The notes beneath the pieces are model-generated. The model saw nothing but the letters and a program-made list of their open reading frames with translations. It had not been told where the DNA came from and ran no database searches. A DNA stretch of 64,000 nucleotides from contig CAWGJL010000004.1 in the NCBI GenBank assembly GCA_963822765.1, positions 124,001-188,000 on the forward strand, in the 5' to 3' direction. Positions 25,698 through 33,136 of this stretch are shown in pieces. How positions within the stretch are numbered: position 1 is the first letter of the stretch; every line of letters starts with the position of its first letter. A program made the position numbers and the translations under genes. This DNA comes from Palsa-504 sp963822765 (GTDB lineage: Bacteria; Actinomycetota; Actinomycetes; Streptosporangiales; Streptosporangiaceae).

Positions 25698-25945
25698 GGA
25701 TGGTTCCTCTCGTGAAACCTCGCAGCTGTGCCCTGCGCACGGCTACGTCGAACTGGCTCCCGCAGCACGCACGGCCGGATGGCGTCCGGCCTGGCTCGGC
25801 ACGCTGCCGGCTGACGGTGGCCTGACCAGGGCAGGAACGGCTGACCTGATCGGTCTTGCAGTTTGGAGAGGGAAAGTCCGGGCAAGCCCGGAGTCTTTGG
25901 GGCCTAAACGGGTCGGGAAAGCTCAGTCAAGAAGGCAGAAATTAG
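25698..25945 (-). promoter_or_regulatory. Leader and promoter side of array copy 6
   Basis: Sense order: TTGACT (about 25930) as a possible -35 box; TCCGGGC-tt-GCCCGGA palindrome (about 25878-25893); AACTGCAAGACCGATCAGG; invariant GCCGGCAGCGTGCCGAGC (25794-25811); hairpin TAGCCGTGC-GCAGG-GCACAGCTG (25723-25745) with one mismatch; GAGAGGAAC. Promoter boxes are tentative. Confidence 0.55.
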
Positions 25946-26375
25946 CGGAATTGTGATGCTTCGATTACAGACAGAAATCAATAGGGACCAACCAGGCATA
26001 CGGCGGTTAGCATGGTGCATAGATCCTCGCCCTCCTGTGCAGGCCGGGGGTCAAGGTCCCGCCCGGTGAGTTGCGGTCATCGGGCCGGGACCGCCTAAGC
26101 CGTCTAGCTGTGTCGGTCTCCTGCTAGCCAGGTCAACCACGGTGACGGCACGGATCCGGCGCCGTCTGCGGTGATCCCCGCTAGCACTCGTCATTTATCC
26201 CATACCGGGACAGCGGATGCGGGCAAATCGTGGGCATGTATCGTGATAATTCACCGATGTGACCAAATCGCAACTTTTAAAGCCACTCCGGAACCCCGCT
26301 AGCAGCCATCCCGATATGGCGAGCGGAACGGCACCGGGCTTGCCGTCCAGATGCGGAGCGCCGATACTTAACCGC
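25946..26375. other. Gene-less stretch between the array and the NUDIX gene
   Basis: No supported gene in 430 bp. It is less GC-rich than average at both ends. A strong stem with one bulge lies at 26055-26092 (GGTCCCG-CCC pairing with GGG-C-CGGGACC, 17-base loop); it could be a terminator, a leader element or a small RNA. Multiple TAG/TGA triplets in all frames argue against coding. Confidence 0.45.
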
Positions 26376-26789
26376 GTGCCTGATTCTGTAATCCCTTGTG
26401 TGGGAGCTGTAATCAAAGATGATCAGGGGCGCCTGCTGCTCATCAAGCGCGGGCATGAGCCGGGCGCCGGGCTGTGGTCGCTGCCCGGCGGGCGGATCGA
26501 GCCGGGCGAGACGGACGCCGAGGCGCTGGTGCGGGAAACGCGGGAGGAAACCGGCCTGACGGTGCAGGCCGGGCCGCTGCTCGGGACCGTGCGGCGACCC
26601 GTCCCGGGCGACACCGTGCTCGACATCAGGGATTACGCGGCCACGGTCACCGGCGGCACGCTGCGCGCGGGGGACGACGCGGCCGACGCGCGCTGGGTGG
26701 CGGCCGGCGAACTGGCGTCACTACCGATTACGGAAGGTTTGGCCGAAGCACTCACCAGTTGGGGTGTTCTGCGCCGCGGACGGCATTGA
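26376..26789 (+). CDS. NUDIX hydrolase
   Basis: Predicted pyrophosphohydrolase acting on a nucleoside diphosphate linked to another moiety. The NUDIX box is complete: GGRIEPGETDAEALVRETREETG (G-x5-E-x7-R-E-x2-E-E-x-G). I place the start at GTG 26376 (VPDSVIPCVGAVIKDDQG), because homologues begin just before the CVGAVI strand; in-frame starts further upstream (GTG 26259, ATG 26316) would add a basic unconserved N-terminus. With the short start the protein is 137 residues, a normal length. Substrate not predictable. Confidence 0.85.
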   Translation: MPDSVIPCVGAVIKDDQGRLLLIKRGHEPGAGLWSLPGGRIEPGETDAEALVRETREETGLTVQAGPLLGTVRRPVPGDTVLDIRDYAATVTGGTLRAGDDAADARWVAAGELASLPITEGLAEALTSWGVLRRGRH

Positions 26790-26864
26790 TCGTCCTATTT
26801 AATCCTTTCCGGCATTCCTGCGGACCGGTCGTCACCTTCGATGTTCAACGGCACCAATTGGAAC

Positions 26865-27800
26865 TCATTCCGGCGCTTTACCGTCTTTGGCATAGCCTGC
26901 CGCCTGGCCCCGGGCCACGATGGCCTCGGCCATTTTGCGGGAGGCCTCGTCGATCATCTCGTCGCCGAGCATGACCGCCCCGCGGGCCTGGACCGTGGTG
27001 GCGTGCGCGTAGGCCTCGATGATCGCCGCGGCCCGCGCATAGTCAGCTTCGGCGGGGGCGAACGCCTGGTTGACGGCCTCGATCTGGTCCGGGTGCAGCG
27101 CCCACTTGCCGTCGAAGCCGAGCGCCGCCGAGCTGGCGGCCGACCGCCGCAGGCCGTCGGCGTCGCGGACCTTCAGGTACGGGCCGTCGATGGCCTGCAG
27201 GCCCCGCGAGCGGGCCGCGATCAAGATCCGCATCAGCGCGTAGTGATACGCGTCACCGCCGACGTAGCCCTCCGGCTGGCCGCCGACGTCCAGCGACCTG
27301 ATCCCGACGCTGGCCATGAAGTCGGCGGGTCCGAACACCAGCGCCTGCAGGCGTGGCGAGGCCGCCGCGATCGCGTCCACCGCGGCTAGTCCCCGCGCGT
27401 CCTCGATCTGCGCCTCGATCCCCGTCCGCCCGACCGGCAGGCCCGCCTCCCGTTCGACCTGGCCGAGCAGCAGGTCCAGCCATACCACGTGGTCCGGCGA
27501 CGTCACCTTGGGCAAGATGACGGCGTCGACCCGCCCGCCGGAGGCGACGTCCAGCACGTCACGGTGGGCCCACTGGGTGGCCGCGTCGTTGACCCGGACC
27601 GCGACCAGACGGCCACCCCAGTCACCGCCGACCGCGACGACCGCGTTCGCCCGGGCCTGAGCCTTGGCGCCCGGCGCGACCGCGTCCTCCAGGTCCAGGA
27701 ACACCTCGTCGGCGGGCAGGCCGCGCGCCTTGGAAATGAACCGCTCGCTGCTGGCCGGTACGGCCAGGCACGATCGCCGCGCTCGGAACGCTTGCTCCAT
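26865..27800 (-). CDS. HpcH/HpaI (CitE-like) CoA ester lyase
   Basis: 311-residue TIM-barrel lyase related to citrate lyase beta subunit and L-malyl/citramalyl-CoA lyases. Start at ATG 27800 (MEQAFRARRSCLAVPASSERF) fits family N-termini; the frame upstream is not homologous. Conserved features: RSCLAVPASSERF, DEVFLDLEDAV (metal-binding Glu/Asp region), VNDAATQW, ILPKV, IEAQIEDARG and FGPADFMASVG, DGKWALHP near the end. It likely cleaves a short-chain acyl-CoA to acetyl- or propionyl-CoA plus a keto acid. Convergent with the NUDIX gene, divergent from mrp. Confidence 0.88.
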   Translation of the reverse strand: MEQAFRARRSCLAVPASSERFISKARGLPADEVFLDLEDAVAPGAKAQARANAVVAVGGDWGGRLVAVRVNDAATQWAHRDVLDVASGGRVDAVILPKVTSPDHVVWLDLLLGQVEREAGLPVGRTGIEAQIEDARGLAAVDAIAAASPRLQALVFGPADFMASVGIRSLDVGGQPEGYVGGDAYHYALMRILIAARSRGLQAIDGPYLKVRDADGLRRSAASSAALGFDGKWALHPDQIEAVNQAFAPAEADYARAAAIIEAYAHATTVQARGAVMLGDEMIDEASRKMAEAIVARGQAAGYAKDGKAPE

Positions 27801-27920
27801 CCCCAGGAGCCTAGCCGGGCGAGCTGGGGGCCCGGGTGAGCTGATGGAGTACGGCAGCGGGTACCACGCTTCGTTAGGCCAAATTAGCTTTATGAGCACG
27901 CAGGTTCGTAGCATGAGGCC

Positions 27921-29054
27921 ATGAGCTCAGCCCCCAGCCCCGAGCAGGTGTCCAAGGCCCTGGAAGGCGTGCACGACCCGGAGATCCGGCGGCCCATCAC
28001 CGAGCTCGGCATGGTCAAGGGCATCGACATCGCCGCGGACGGCGCCGTGCGCGTGCAGGTGTGGCTGACCGTCGCGGGTTGCCCGCTGCGGGACACCATC
28101 ATCCGCGACGTCACCGCGGCGGTCGGCAAGCTGCCCGGCGTGTCCTCGGTCACGGTGGACCTGGACGTGATGAGCGCCGAGCAGCGTCAGGCGCTGCAGA
28201 CCCAGCTGCGCGGCGGGCGGCCCGAGCCGCAGATCCCGTTCGCCCAGCCGGCCTCGCTGACCAGGGTCTACGCGGTGGCCAGCGGCAAGGGCGGGGTGGG
28301 CAAGTCGTCGGTCACGGTCAACCTGGCCGCGGCGCTGACCGCCTCGGGTCACAAGGTCGGCGTGGTGGACGCCGATATCTACGGGCATTCGGTGCCGCGG
28401 ATGCTGGGCGTCACCGGCCGGCCGACCCCGGTCGAGAACATGATCATGCCGCCCTCGGCGCACGACGTGAAGGTCATCTCGATCGGCATGTTCACCAAGG
28501 GCAACACCCCGGTGGTGTGGCGCGGGCCGATGCTGCACCGGGCCCTGCAGCAGTTCCTGGCCGACGTGTACTGGGGCGACCTGGACGTGCTGCTGCTCGA
28601 CCTGCCGCCCGGCACCGGTGACGTGGCCATCTCCGTCGGCCAGATGCTCCCCACGGCCGAACTGCTGGTGGTGACCACCCCGCAGCTGGCCGCCGCGGAG
28701 GTGGCCGAGCGGGCCGGGGCGATCGCGACGCAGACGCATCAGCGGATCGCCGGGGTCATCGAGAACATGTCCTACCTGGTCTGCGCGCACTGCGGGGAGC
28801 AGACGGAGATCTTCGGGTCGGGCGGCGGGGCTTCGGTCGCGCAGGCCCTGAGCCGGATCACCGGGACGCAGGTCCCGCTGCTCGGGCAGGTGCCGCTCGA
28901 TGTCCGGCTCCGCGAAAGCGGCGACGCCGGGATCCCGCTCGTGCTCGGCGACCCCGACTCCCCCGCCGCGCTCGCGCTGAGCAAGATCGCGGACGAACTC
29001 GGCGCCCGCCGCCGGGGCCTGGCCGGGCGTCAGCTCGGCCTCACGCCGCGCTAA
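27921..29054 (+). CDS. mrp: Mrp/NBP35-type ATP-binding Fe-S cluster carrier
   Basis: 377-residue P-loop ATPase thought to hold and transfer 4Fe-4S clusters. The N-terminal MIP18 (DUF59) domain (about 1-90: VSKALEGVHDPEIRRPITELG, AGCPLRD) is fused to the ParA/Mrp domain with deviant Walker A SGKGGVGKSS (about 117-126), DADIYGHS, LLLDLPPGTGD and a CAHC pair for the bridging cluster. Cytosolic. In Mycobacterium tuberculosis mrp also lies near the sigE-tatB locus, as here. Start ATG 27921 has a weak GAGG just upstream. Confidence 0.95.
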   Translation: MSSAPSPEQVSKALEGVHDPEIRRPITELGMVKGIDIAADGAVRVQVWLTVAGCPLRDTIIRDVTAAVGKLPGVSSVTVDLDVMSAEQRQALQTQLRGGRPEPQIPFAQPASLTRVYAVASGKGGVGKSSVTVNLAAALTASGHKVGVVDADIYGHSVPRMLGVTGRPTPVENMIMPPSAHDVKVISIGMFTKGNTPVVWRGPMLHRALQQFLADVYWGDLDVLLLDLPPGTGDVAISVGQMLPTAELLVVTTPQLAAAEVAERAGAIATQTHQRIAGVIENMSYLVCAHCGEQTEIFGSGGGASVAQALSRITGTQVPLLGQVPLDVRLRESGDAGIPLVLGDPDSPAALALSKIADELGARRRGLAGRQLGLTPR

Positions 29055-29061
29055 GCGCTTT

Positions 29062-29400
29062 TTACGTCGCGTCCGTGTCGTAGGGGGCGCGCTCGCCGGG
29101 GGCGAGGGGCGAGCCGTTGGCCCGGGGGCGGGCCGCGGCGGAGCTCGGGTGGTCCCCGTTCACGTCGTCGAACAGGTGCTTGGCCACGAACCGCTTGGGG
29201 TTCAGGTCCTCGAGCTCCAGGTTGGCGAACTCCGGTCCCAGCCCTTCCCGCAGGTCATTCTTGGCGCCTTCGGCGATCCGGCGCAGGTCCTTCAGGGCGC
29301 GCCCGGCTTGGGAGGCCATCTTCGGCAGCTCGTTCGGGCCGAAGATAATGAGCGCGATCACCGCCAGGATCAGTATCTTGCCGATAGAAAGATCGAACAC
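29062..29400 (-). CDS. tatB: Sec-independent protein translocase subunit TatB
   Basis: 112-residue TatA/B-family protein: a single N-terminal membrane helix (IGKILILAVIALIIFGP), the FGPNELPKMASQAGRAL hinge and amphipathic helix, then an acidic and Pro/Ala-rich tail. The long tail, residue E39-like positioning and genomic place beside sigE indicate TatB rather than TatA. Works with TatC (not in the window) in exporting folded twin-arginine substrates. ATG at 29400. It is 54 bp downstream of the RseB-like gene and could be its operon's last member; it converges with mrp with 7 bp between stops. Confidence 0.9.
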   Translation of the reverse strand: MFDLSIGKILILAVIALIIFGPNELPKMASQAGRALKDLRRIAEGAKNDLREGLGPEFANLELEDLNPKRFVAKHLFDDVNGDHPSSAAARPRANGSPLAPGERAPYDTDAT

Positions 29401-29454
29401 GCTCAGGTCTCCGTCGCGCTGGTCAGGTCACGCACTCTTCATTGAACAATACCG

Positions 29455-30612
29455 TCACCCGAACGGGTTGACCCAGGACGCCAGCCGGCCGAAGCCGCGG
29501 GACATCCGCGTCCAGAACCCGGGCGGCTTGTCGTGCGGCAGCACCCTGATCACGTTGTCCACGGTCTGGGCGGGCGCGTCGGCCATCACGGTGTACACCA
29601 TGCCGCGGCTAGCCCAGGTCAGGGACCGCTGATCGGGCTCCGCGGCGTAAATCACGTGGCCGGCCACGGTGATCTTCTGCCAGCCGGCCAGCTTGGCGGC
29701 CAGGTTGCCGCGTTGCTCGAACAGCGAGACCACCGACAAGCCGTCCGAATAGCCCAGGTCCAGGACGGCTCCGGTGCTGGTCTGGGTCTGCACGCCGGTG
29801 AACAGGGACAGGCCGCCGGGGAGTTCGGGGGGGACCAGCCAGCCACTGGTGCGCAGGGCTAGAAGCTGGGCGGCCGGGAGCGGGTCGGTCCACGGACCCG
29901 GCGGGTCGGCTGGACCGCCGGCCGGCGCGGCGGCCGGGGCCAGCTTGGAGAACCGGACGTTGATGAACACGTCTTCGCTGATCACGTGCGCGGCGGTGTC
30001 GAAGACCTCTCGCTCAAGCGGCAGTTTGGTCGCGTCGTCGAGCCAGAACCTCGCGGCCAGGCTGCCGTTCCCGCGCCAGGCCTCCACGATCTGGGCCGTG
30101 CGGTTGTCGGCCGAACCCGCCCCGGCGTAGACCACGACGTAGTGCGTTTCCAGCAGCCGCACCAGCTGGGTGGTGACGCCCAGCACGCCTTCGGGCCACT
30201 GCCCGTCGGTGTCGGCGGACAGGTAGGGCTCGCTGCTGGAGGCCGTTCCGGCGGTCAGCGTCTGGGTGATGGTCTGGCCGCCGCTGGCGTGCCAGATGTC
30301 CGAGACCAGGACGCTTCCGCCGTTCGCGGTACCCCAGTGCGAGATGATCTCCTCGCCCTGGTACGAGGTCAGGACCGCCGCCTGGGCCGCCTGGGTCAGC
30401 AGGGCGCTGGCCTTTTGCGACGCCTTTTGCGCATTCGGGGACGTTGTGGCTTTCGACGAGGCGGTCGTTTTCTGTGGTGACGCGCTGACCGCGGTGTGGC
30501 TGCTGCACGCGGTGACCAGGAAGCCGGGCACGGCCACCGCGAGCACGGCGGTGAGCAGTACCGGTGACCGCGCGTCGCGGCGGCGGTTTACCTGGCAGTT
30601 GAAGGCGAACAC
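29455..30612 (-). CDS. RseB/MucB-like lipoprotein (sigma-factor regulatory protein)
   Basis: 385-residue exported lipoprotein; lipobox LVTAC with Cys36 after a hydrophobic stretch. A Ser/Thr/Lys linker follows, then a domain with LTSYQGEEIISHWG, SDIWHASGGQTITQTL, and REVFDTAAHVISEDVFINVRF, which fits the MucB/RseB N-terminal fold related to lipoprotein carriers. RseB proteins bind the anti-sigma factor outside the membrane and sense mislocalised lipoprotein or envelope damage. The GTG at 30612 (GAGGTCGGT upstream) starts right after the anti-sigma stop at 30620, so the genes are coupled. Mycobacterial loci have HtrA at this position; none is seen here. Confidence 0.82.
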   Translation of the reverse strand: MFAFNCQVNRRRDARSPVLLTAVLAVAVPGFLVTACSSHTAVSASPQKTTASSKATTSPNAQKASQKASALLTQAAQAAVLTSYQGEEIISHWGTANGGSVLVSDIWHASGGQTITQTLTAGTASSSEPYLSADTDGQWPEGVLGVTTQLVRLLETHYVVVYAGAGSADNRTAQIVEAWRGNGSLAARFWLDDATKLPLEREVFDTAAHVISEDVFINVRFSKLAPAAAPAGGPADPPGPWTDPLPAAQLLALRTSGWLVPPELPGGLSLFTGVQTQTSTGAVLDLGYSDGLSVVSLFEQRGNLAAKLAGWQKITVAGHVIYAAEPDQRSLTWASRGMVYTVMADAPAQTVDNVIRVLPHDKPPGFWTRMSRGFGRLASWVNPFG

Positions 30613-30619
30613 ACCGACC

Positions 30620-31141
30620 TCACGGTTTCGCGGTGCCCGTGTTTGTGGCCGTGTTTGCGGCCGTTTTTGTGGCCGTTGCCCAGGCTGACGGGCCGGTGAA
30701 CGGTACTTGCCCGGTGATGATGGCGTGCTCGACGCTGTACATCTCTACCGGTGGCGTGATCCTGGGCCCGGGCGTCGCCTCGCCACCGCCGCCCGCGGTG
30801 AAGGCGGCCGTGCTCAGCCCGACGACGAGCGACACGGCGCCGAACACCAGGTAGCGGCGGCGGACCGGGCCCCTGGGACCCGGGCGCGTGGATTCCCGCC
30901 GCCGGCGCCGGGACGGCAGCGGGCCGCCGGGGCCGGTCATGGCGATCAGGCGGCGGGTCATGGCCGCTTCGGCCGGGGCCCGGGACACCAGGGTGCTGAG
31001 TTTTTGCTTCAGCGCCCGGAGTTCGGCGGCCTCGGTCCGGCACTGCTCGCAGCCGGCCAGGTGAGCTGACGCGCGATCGCGTTCGGCACCGTCCAGTTCG
31101 CCGTCGATCAGGGCCGACAGCCGGTCACCGAGATGGCTCAT
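30620..31141 (-). CDS. Zinc-binding anti-sigma factor (RseA/RsmA type)
   Basis: 173-residue membrane anti-sigma factor. The ZAS domain motif is H27-x3-C31-x2-C34 (SAHLAGCEQC), followed by one membrane helix (YLVFGAVSLVVGLSTAAFTAG, about 97-117) and an extracytoplasmic tail ending in KTAANTATNTGTAKP. It should bind and inhibit the SigE-type factor encoded directly upstream. Its ATG overlaps the sigma stop as ATGA, the standard arrangement that keeps the pair in balance. Confidence 0.92.
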   Translation of the reverse strand: MSHLGDRLSALIDGELDGAERDRASAHLAGCEQCRTEAAELRALKQKLSTLVSRAPAEAAMTRRLIAMTGPGGPLPSRRRRRESTRPGPRGPVRRRYLVFGAVSLVVGLSTAAFTAGGGGEATPGPRITPPVEMYSVEHAIITGQVPFTGPSAWATATKTAANTATNTGTAKP

Positions 31142-31878
31142 GACCCACCTGACCGCTTCAGGCGGGGCACCAGGCCCGGGCGGCGGCGCCCCTGGGCGTT
31201 GGTGGCCTGGCTGTTGGTGGCCTGGCTGTTGGTGGCCTGGCTGTTGGTGGCCTGGCTGTTGGTGGCCTGGAGGGTGGTCGGCCTGCGGTGCTCGAGTGCG
31301 GTCCGCAGCTGTGCTCGGCCGCGATGAATCCGGCTGCGTACCGTGCCCAGCTTGACGCCCAGGGTGGCGGCGATCTCCTCGTAGGAGAATCCCTCGATAT
31401 CGCAGAGCACGACCGCCGCGCGGTACTCCGGGGGCAGGGCCTTCAGCGCGGCCTGGACATCGTCGTCGAGGTGAGTGTCGTCAAAGGCCTCGGCAGGCGT
31501 GGGCTCGGAACCGGGCAGCCGGTGCGCCATCTCGTCGCCCAGTCCCTCGAACCTGATCCGCTGCTTGCGCCGGGCCCAGTCCAGGAACAGGTTGGTCGTG
31601 ATGCGGTGCAGCCAGCCCTCGAATGTGCCGGGGGTATAGCTGGACAGCGACCGGAAGACCCGGACGAAGACCTCCTGGGTGAGGTCCTCGGCGTCGTGCG
31701 GATTCCCGGTCAGCCGGTAGGCGAGCCGGTAGACCCGAGCGGAGTGCGTACGGACGATGTCCTCCCAGGTCGGGAGGTTCCACTCGGGCTCAGCAGGCTG
31801 TGCCGACGGGGATTCCAGAGTTCGGGCCTCCTCGAACAATCCGCCCTCGGGGTCGCAGATCGCCGCGACTCTAACCAT
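31138..31878 (-). CDS. sigE: ECF sigma factor, SigE type, with pentapeptide-repeat tail
   Basis: Extracytoplasmic-function sigma factor, likely controlling the envelope-stress regulon. Sigma2 region: YRLAYRLTGNPHDAEDLTQEVFVRVF, then FEGWLHRITTNLFLDWAR; sigma4 region: LPPEYRAAVVLCDIEGFSYEEIAATLG and KLGTVRSRIHRGR. After the HTH comes a tail of about five QATNS repeats (31201-31270) before a basic end. I prefer ATG 31878 (MVRVAAICDPEGG), with AGGG upstream; ATG 31926 is possible because the ECF-type promoter puts the transcript start near 31955. Synteny with O-methyltransferase (divergent), anti-sigma, tatB and mrp matches the mycobacterial sigE locus. Confidence 0.93.
   Translation of the reverse strand: MVRVAAICDPEGGLFEEARTLESPSAQPAEPEWNLPTWEDIVRTHSARVYRLAYRLTGNPHDAEDLTQEVFVRVFRSLSSYTPGTFEGWLHRITTNLFLDWARRKQRIRFEGLGDEMAHRLPGSEPTPAEAFDDTHLDDDVQAALKALPPEYRAAVVLCDIEGFSYEEIAATLGVKLGTVRSRIHRGRAQLRTALEHRRPTTLQATNSQATNSQATNSQATNSQATNAQGRRRPGLVPRLKRSGGS
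31201..31270. repeat. 15-bp tandem repeat inside sigE (4.7 copies)
   Basis: Unit ggtggcctggctgtt repeated without interruption; on the minus strand it encodes Q-A-T-N-S. All units are identical, which points to recent expansion, and the unit length keeps the frame. Confidence 0.95.
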
Positions 31879-31961
31879 CGTGCCCTGGATTCTTCCGTTA
31901 CGCCAGTTGGGGACCGGTGCGACCATGGCAGGCCGCAGAAGACCGCCGGTATCGCCTAGGT

Positions 31962-31988
31962 AACGGCCCGGAACCCGGGAGAGTTCCC
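31962..31988 (-). promoter_or_regulatory. Probable ECF-sigma promoter of sigE
   Basis: Minus strand GGGAAC (31988-31983), an 18-bp spacer and GTT (31964-31962) match the GGAAC-N17/18-GTT consensus of SigE-class promoters, implying autoregulation. A palindrome CCGGGA-actc-TCCCGG overlaps the -35 box. Confidence 0.55.
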
Positions 31989-32020
31989 GGACCTGCGCCG
32001 CTGGCGCTAGGCTGCTGCGA

Positions 32021-32626
32021 GTGGGGCCACTTGCTTATGCTGCTGAGTACGTACCCGAGGACGAGCCGTTGCTGGCCGCCCGGGCGTACGCCGCCGACCT
32101 GGGCGGAACCGAGCCGGTGCACCAGGCGGTGGGCGCGACGCTACGCTTCCTGGCCTGCGCAGTCGGGGCCAGGACCGCGGTCGAGATCGGCACCGGCTGC
32201 GGCAGCTCCGGCATCTGGCTGCTGCGCGGAATGCGCCCCGGCTCCACGCTCACCAGCGTTGATATCGAGCCCGAATACCAGCGAATGGCGCGGAAAGCGT
32301 TCACCCAGGCCGGCTTCGCGCAAAACCAATGCCGGCTTATCTTGGGCCGCGCGCTGGACGTGCTTCCCCGGCTCTCCGATGGCACCTACGACATGGTTTT
32401 CTGCGACGCTGATGTGCGCGACTATCCCGATTACCTGACCGCCGCGCTGCGGCTGCTGCGGCCCGGCGGCGTCGTGGCTTTCAATAACGCGCTGCCGACC
32501 GGAACCCAGCGGAACGATCCCGAGGCGTCCGACGTCGCCCACCAGGTCCGCGGAGACGACCGGCTGGTCCCGGTCCTGGTACCGCTGGGCGATGGCCTGC
32601 TGGCCGCGGTCAAAAGGGGAGACTAG
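32021..32626 (+). CDS. O-methyltransferase (SAM-dependent, type 3)
   Basis: 201-residue methyltransferase of the catechol/caffeoyl-CoA O-methyltransferase family. Motif I is VEIGTGCGSSGIWLL, motif II TSVDIEPEYQRMA, metal/SAM acidic segment DMVFCDADVRDYPDYL, then LLRPGGVVAFNNAL. GTG start at 32021. It is divergent from sigE, the same position as the methyltransferase gene next to mycobacterial sigE. Acceptor substrate unknown. It converges with the DUF3117 gene with only six bases between stops. Confidence 0.88.
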   Translation: MGPLAYAAEYVPEDEPLLAARAYAADLGGTEPVHQAVGATLRFLACAVGARTAVEIGTGCGSSGIWLLRGMRPGSTLTSVDIEPEYQRMARKAFTQAGFAQNQCRLILGRALDVLPRLSDGTYDMVFCDADVRDYPDYLTAALRLLRPGGVVAFNNALPTGTQRNDPEASDVAHQVRGDDRLVPVLVPLGDGLLAAVKRGD

Positions 32627-32632
32627 ACCAGG

Positions 32633-32800
32633 TCACCCGACCACGGACTTCAAGGCGTCACCAAGCTTAGCCGCCTCGTCCGCCGTCAGCTCAACAACCA
32701 GACGTCCGCCGCCCTCAAGCGGGACCCGCATCACGATGCCGCGGCCCTCCTTGGTGACCTCAAGCGGACCGTCACCCGTCCGCGGCTTCATCGCCGCCAT
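32633..32800 (-). CDS. DUF3117 family small protein
   Basis: 55-residue protein MAAMKPRTGDGPLEVTKEGR..., the complete DUF3117 domain (RGIVMRVPLEGGGRLVVELT, AAKLGDALKSVVG). It is nearly universal in actinobacteria; function unknown. ATG at 32800, strong site GGGATGGGAGA directly upstream. A promoter is visible about 150 bp upstream. Confidence 0.9.
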   Translation of the reverse strand: MAAMKPRTGDGPLEVTKEGRGIVMRVPLEGGGRLVVELTADEAAKLGDALKSVVG

Positions 32801-33136
32801 TCTCCCATCCCCTTCCTCCCGGTCCCGCGCAGGCGCCGCGGCATGGCACTGCGCCGCCGCGAGGCACCGCGCCCTCAGGCACTCCGCACGCCGCAATCCC
32901 GGGCGCCCTCGGCGGAACCGGCCAGCCACAATCGTTTCTATCTGTCGCCCTATTATCCCGTGTTCCGCAGCAGAATGGTAATGATCGGCCATGCTCGCTG
33001 CCGTCCGGGGGCGCGCATCGGCCTTTTTACCGGCCGTTCGGCGCTGGCCGTTCAGGAATTGCGCCGGCGCGTCGCGTGATCGGGTGTGCCGGGGGCCTCG
33101 TGGCGCCCCCCGCGCGGGCACGGGGAGGAAGTGGCG
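32801..33136. other. Intergenic stretch between DUF3117 and the MFS exporter
   Basis: 336 bp with promoters for both divergent genes and no supported coding frame. Apart from the -35/-10 pair near 32960 I see no dyads of note. Confidence 0.5.
32952..32981 (-). promoter_or_regulatory. Sigma-70-like promoter for the DUF3117 gene
   Basis: Minus strand TTACCA (32981-32976), 18-bp spacer, GATAAT (32957-32952). The -10 box is five of six to consensus, unusual in such GC-rich DNA. The predicted leader is about 145 nt. Confidence 0.45.

Noticed and set aside
25946..26375. Known riboswitch (c-di-AMP ydaO or cobalamin type) upstream of the NUDIX gene or array
   Set aside because: I looked for the ydaO core and B12 box and found neither; only a single bulged stem is present.
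32843..33079. 78-codon plus-strand frame before the MFS gene
   Set aside because: It overlaps the promoter region of the DUF3117 gene and lacks ribosome site and family features.
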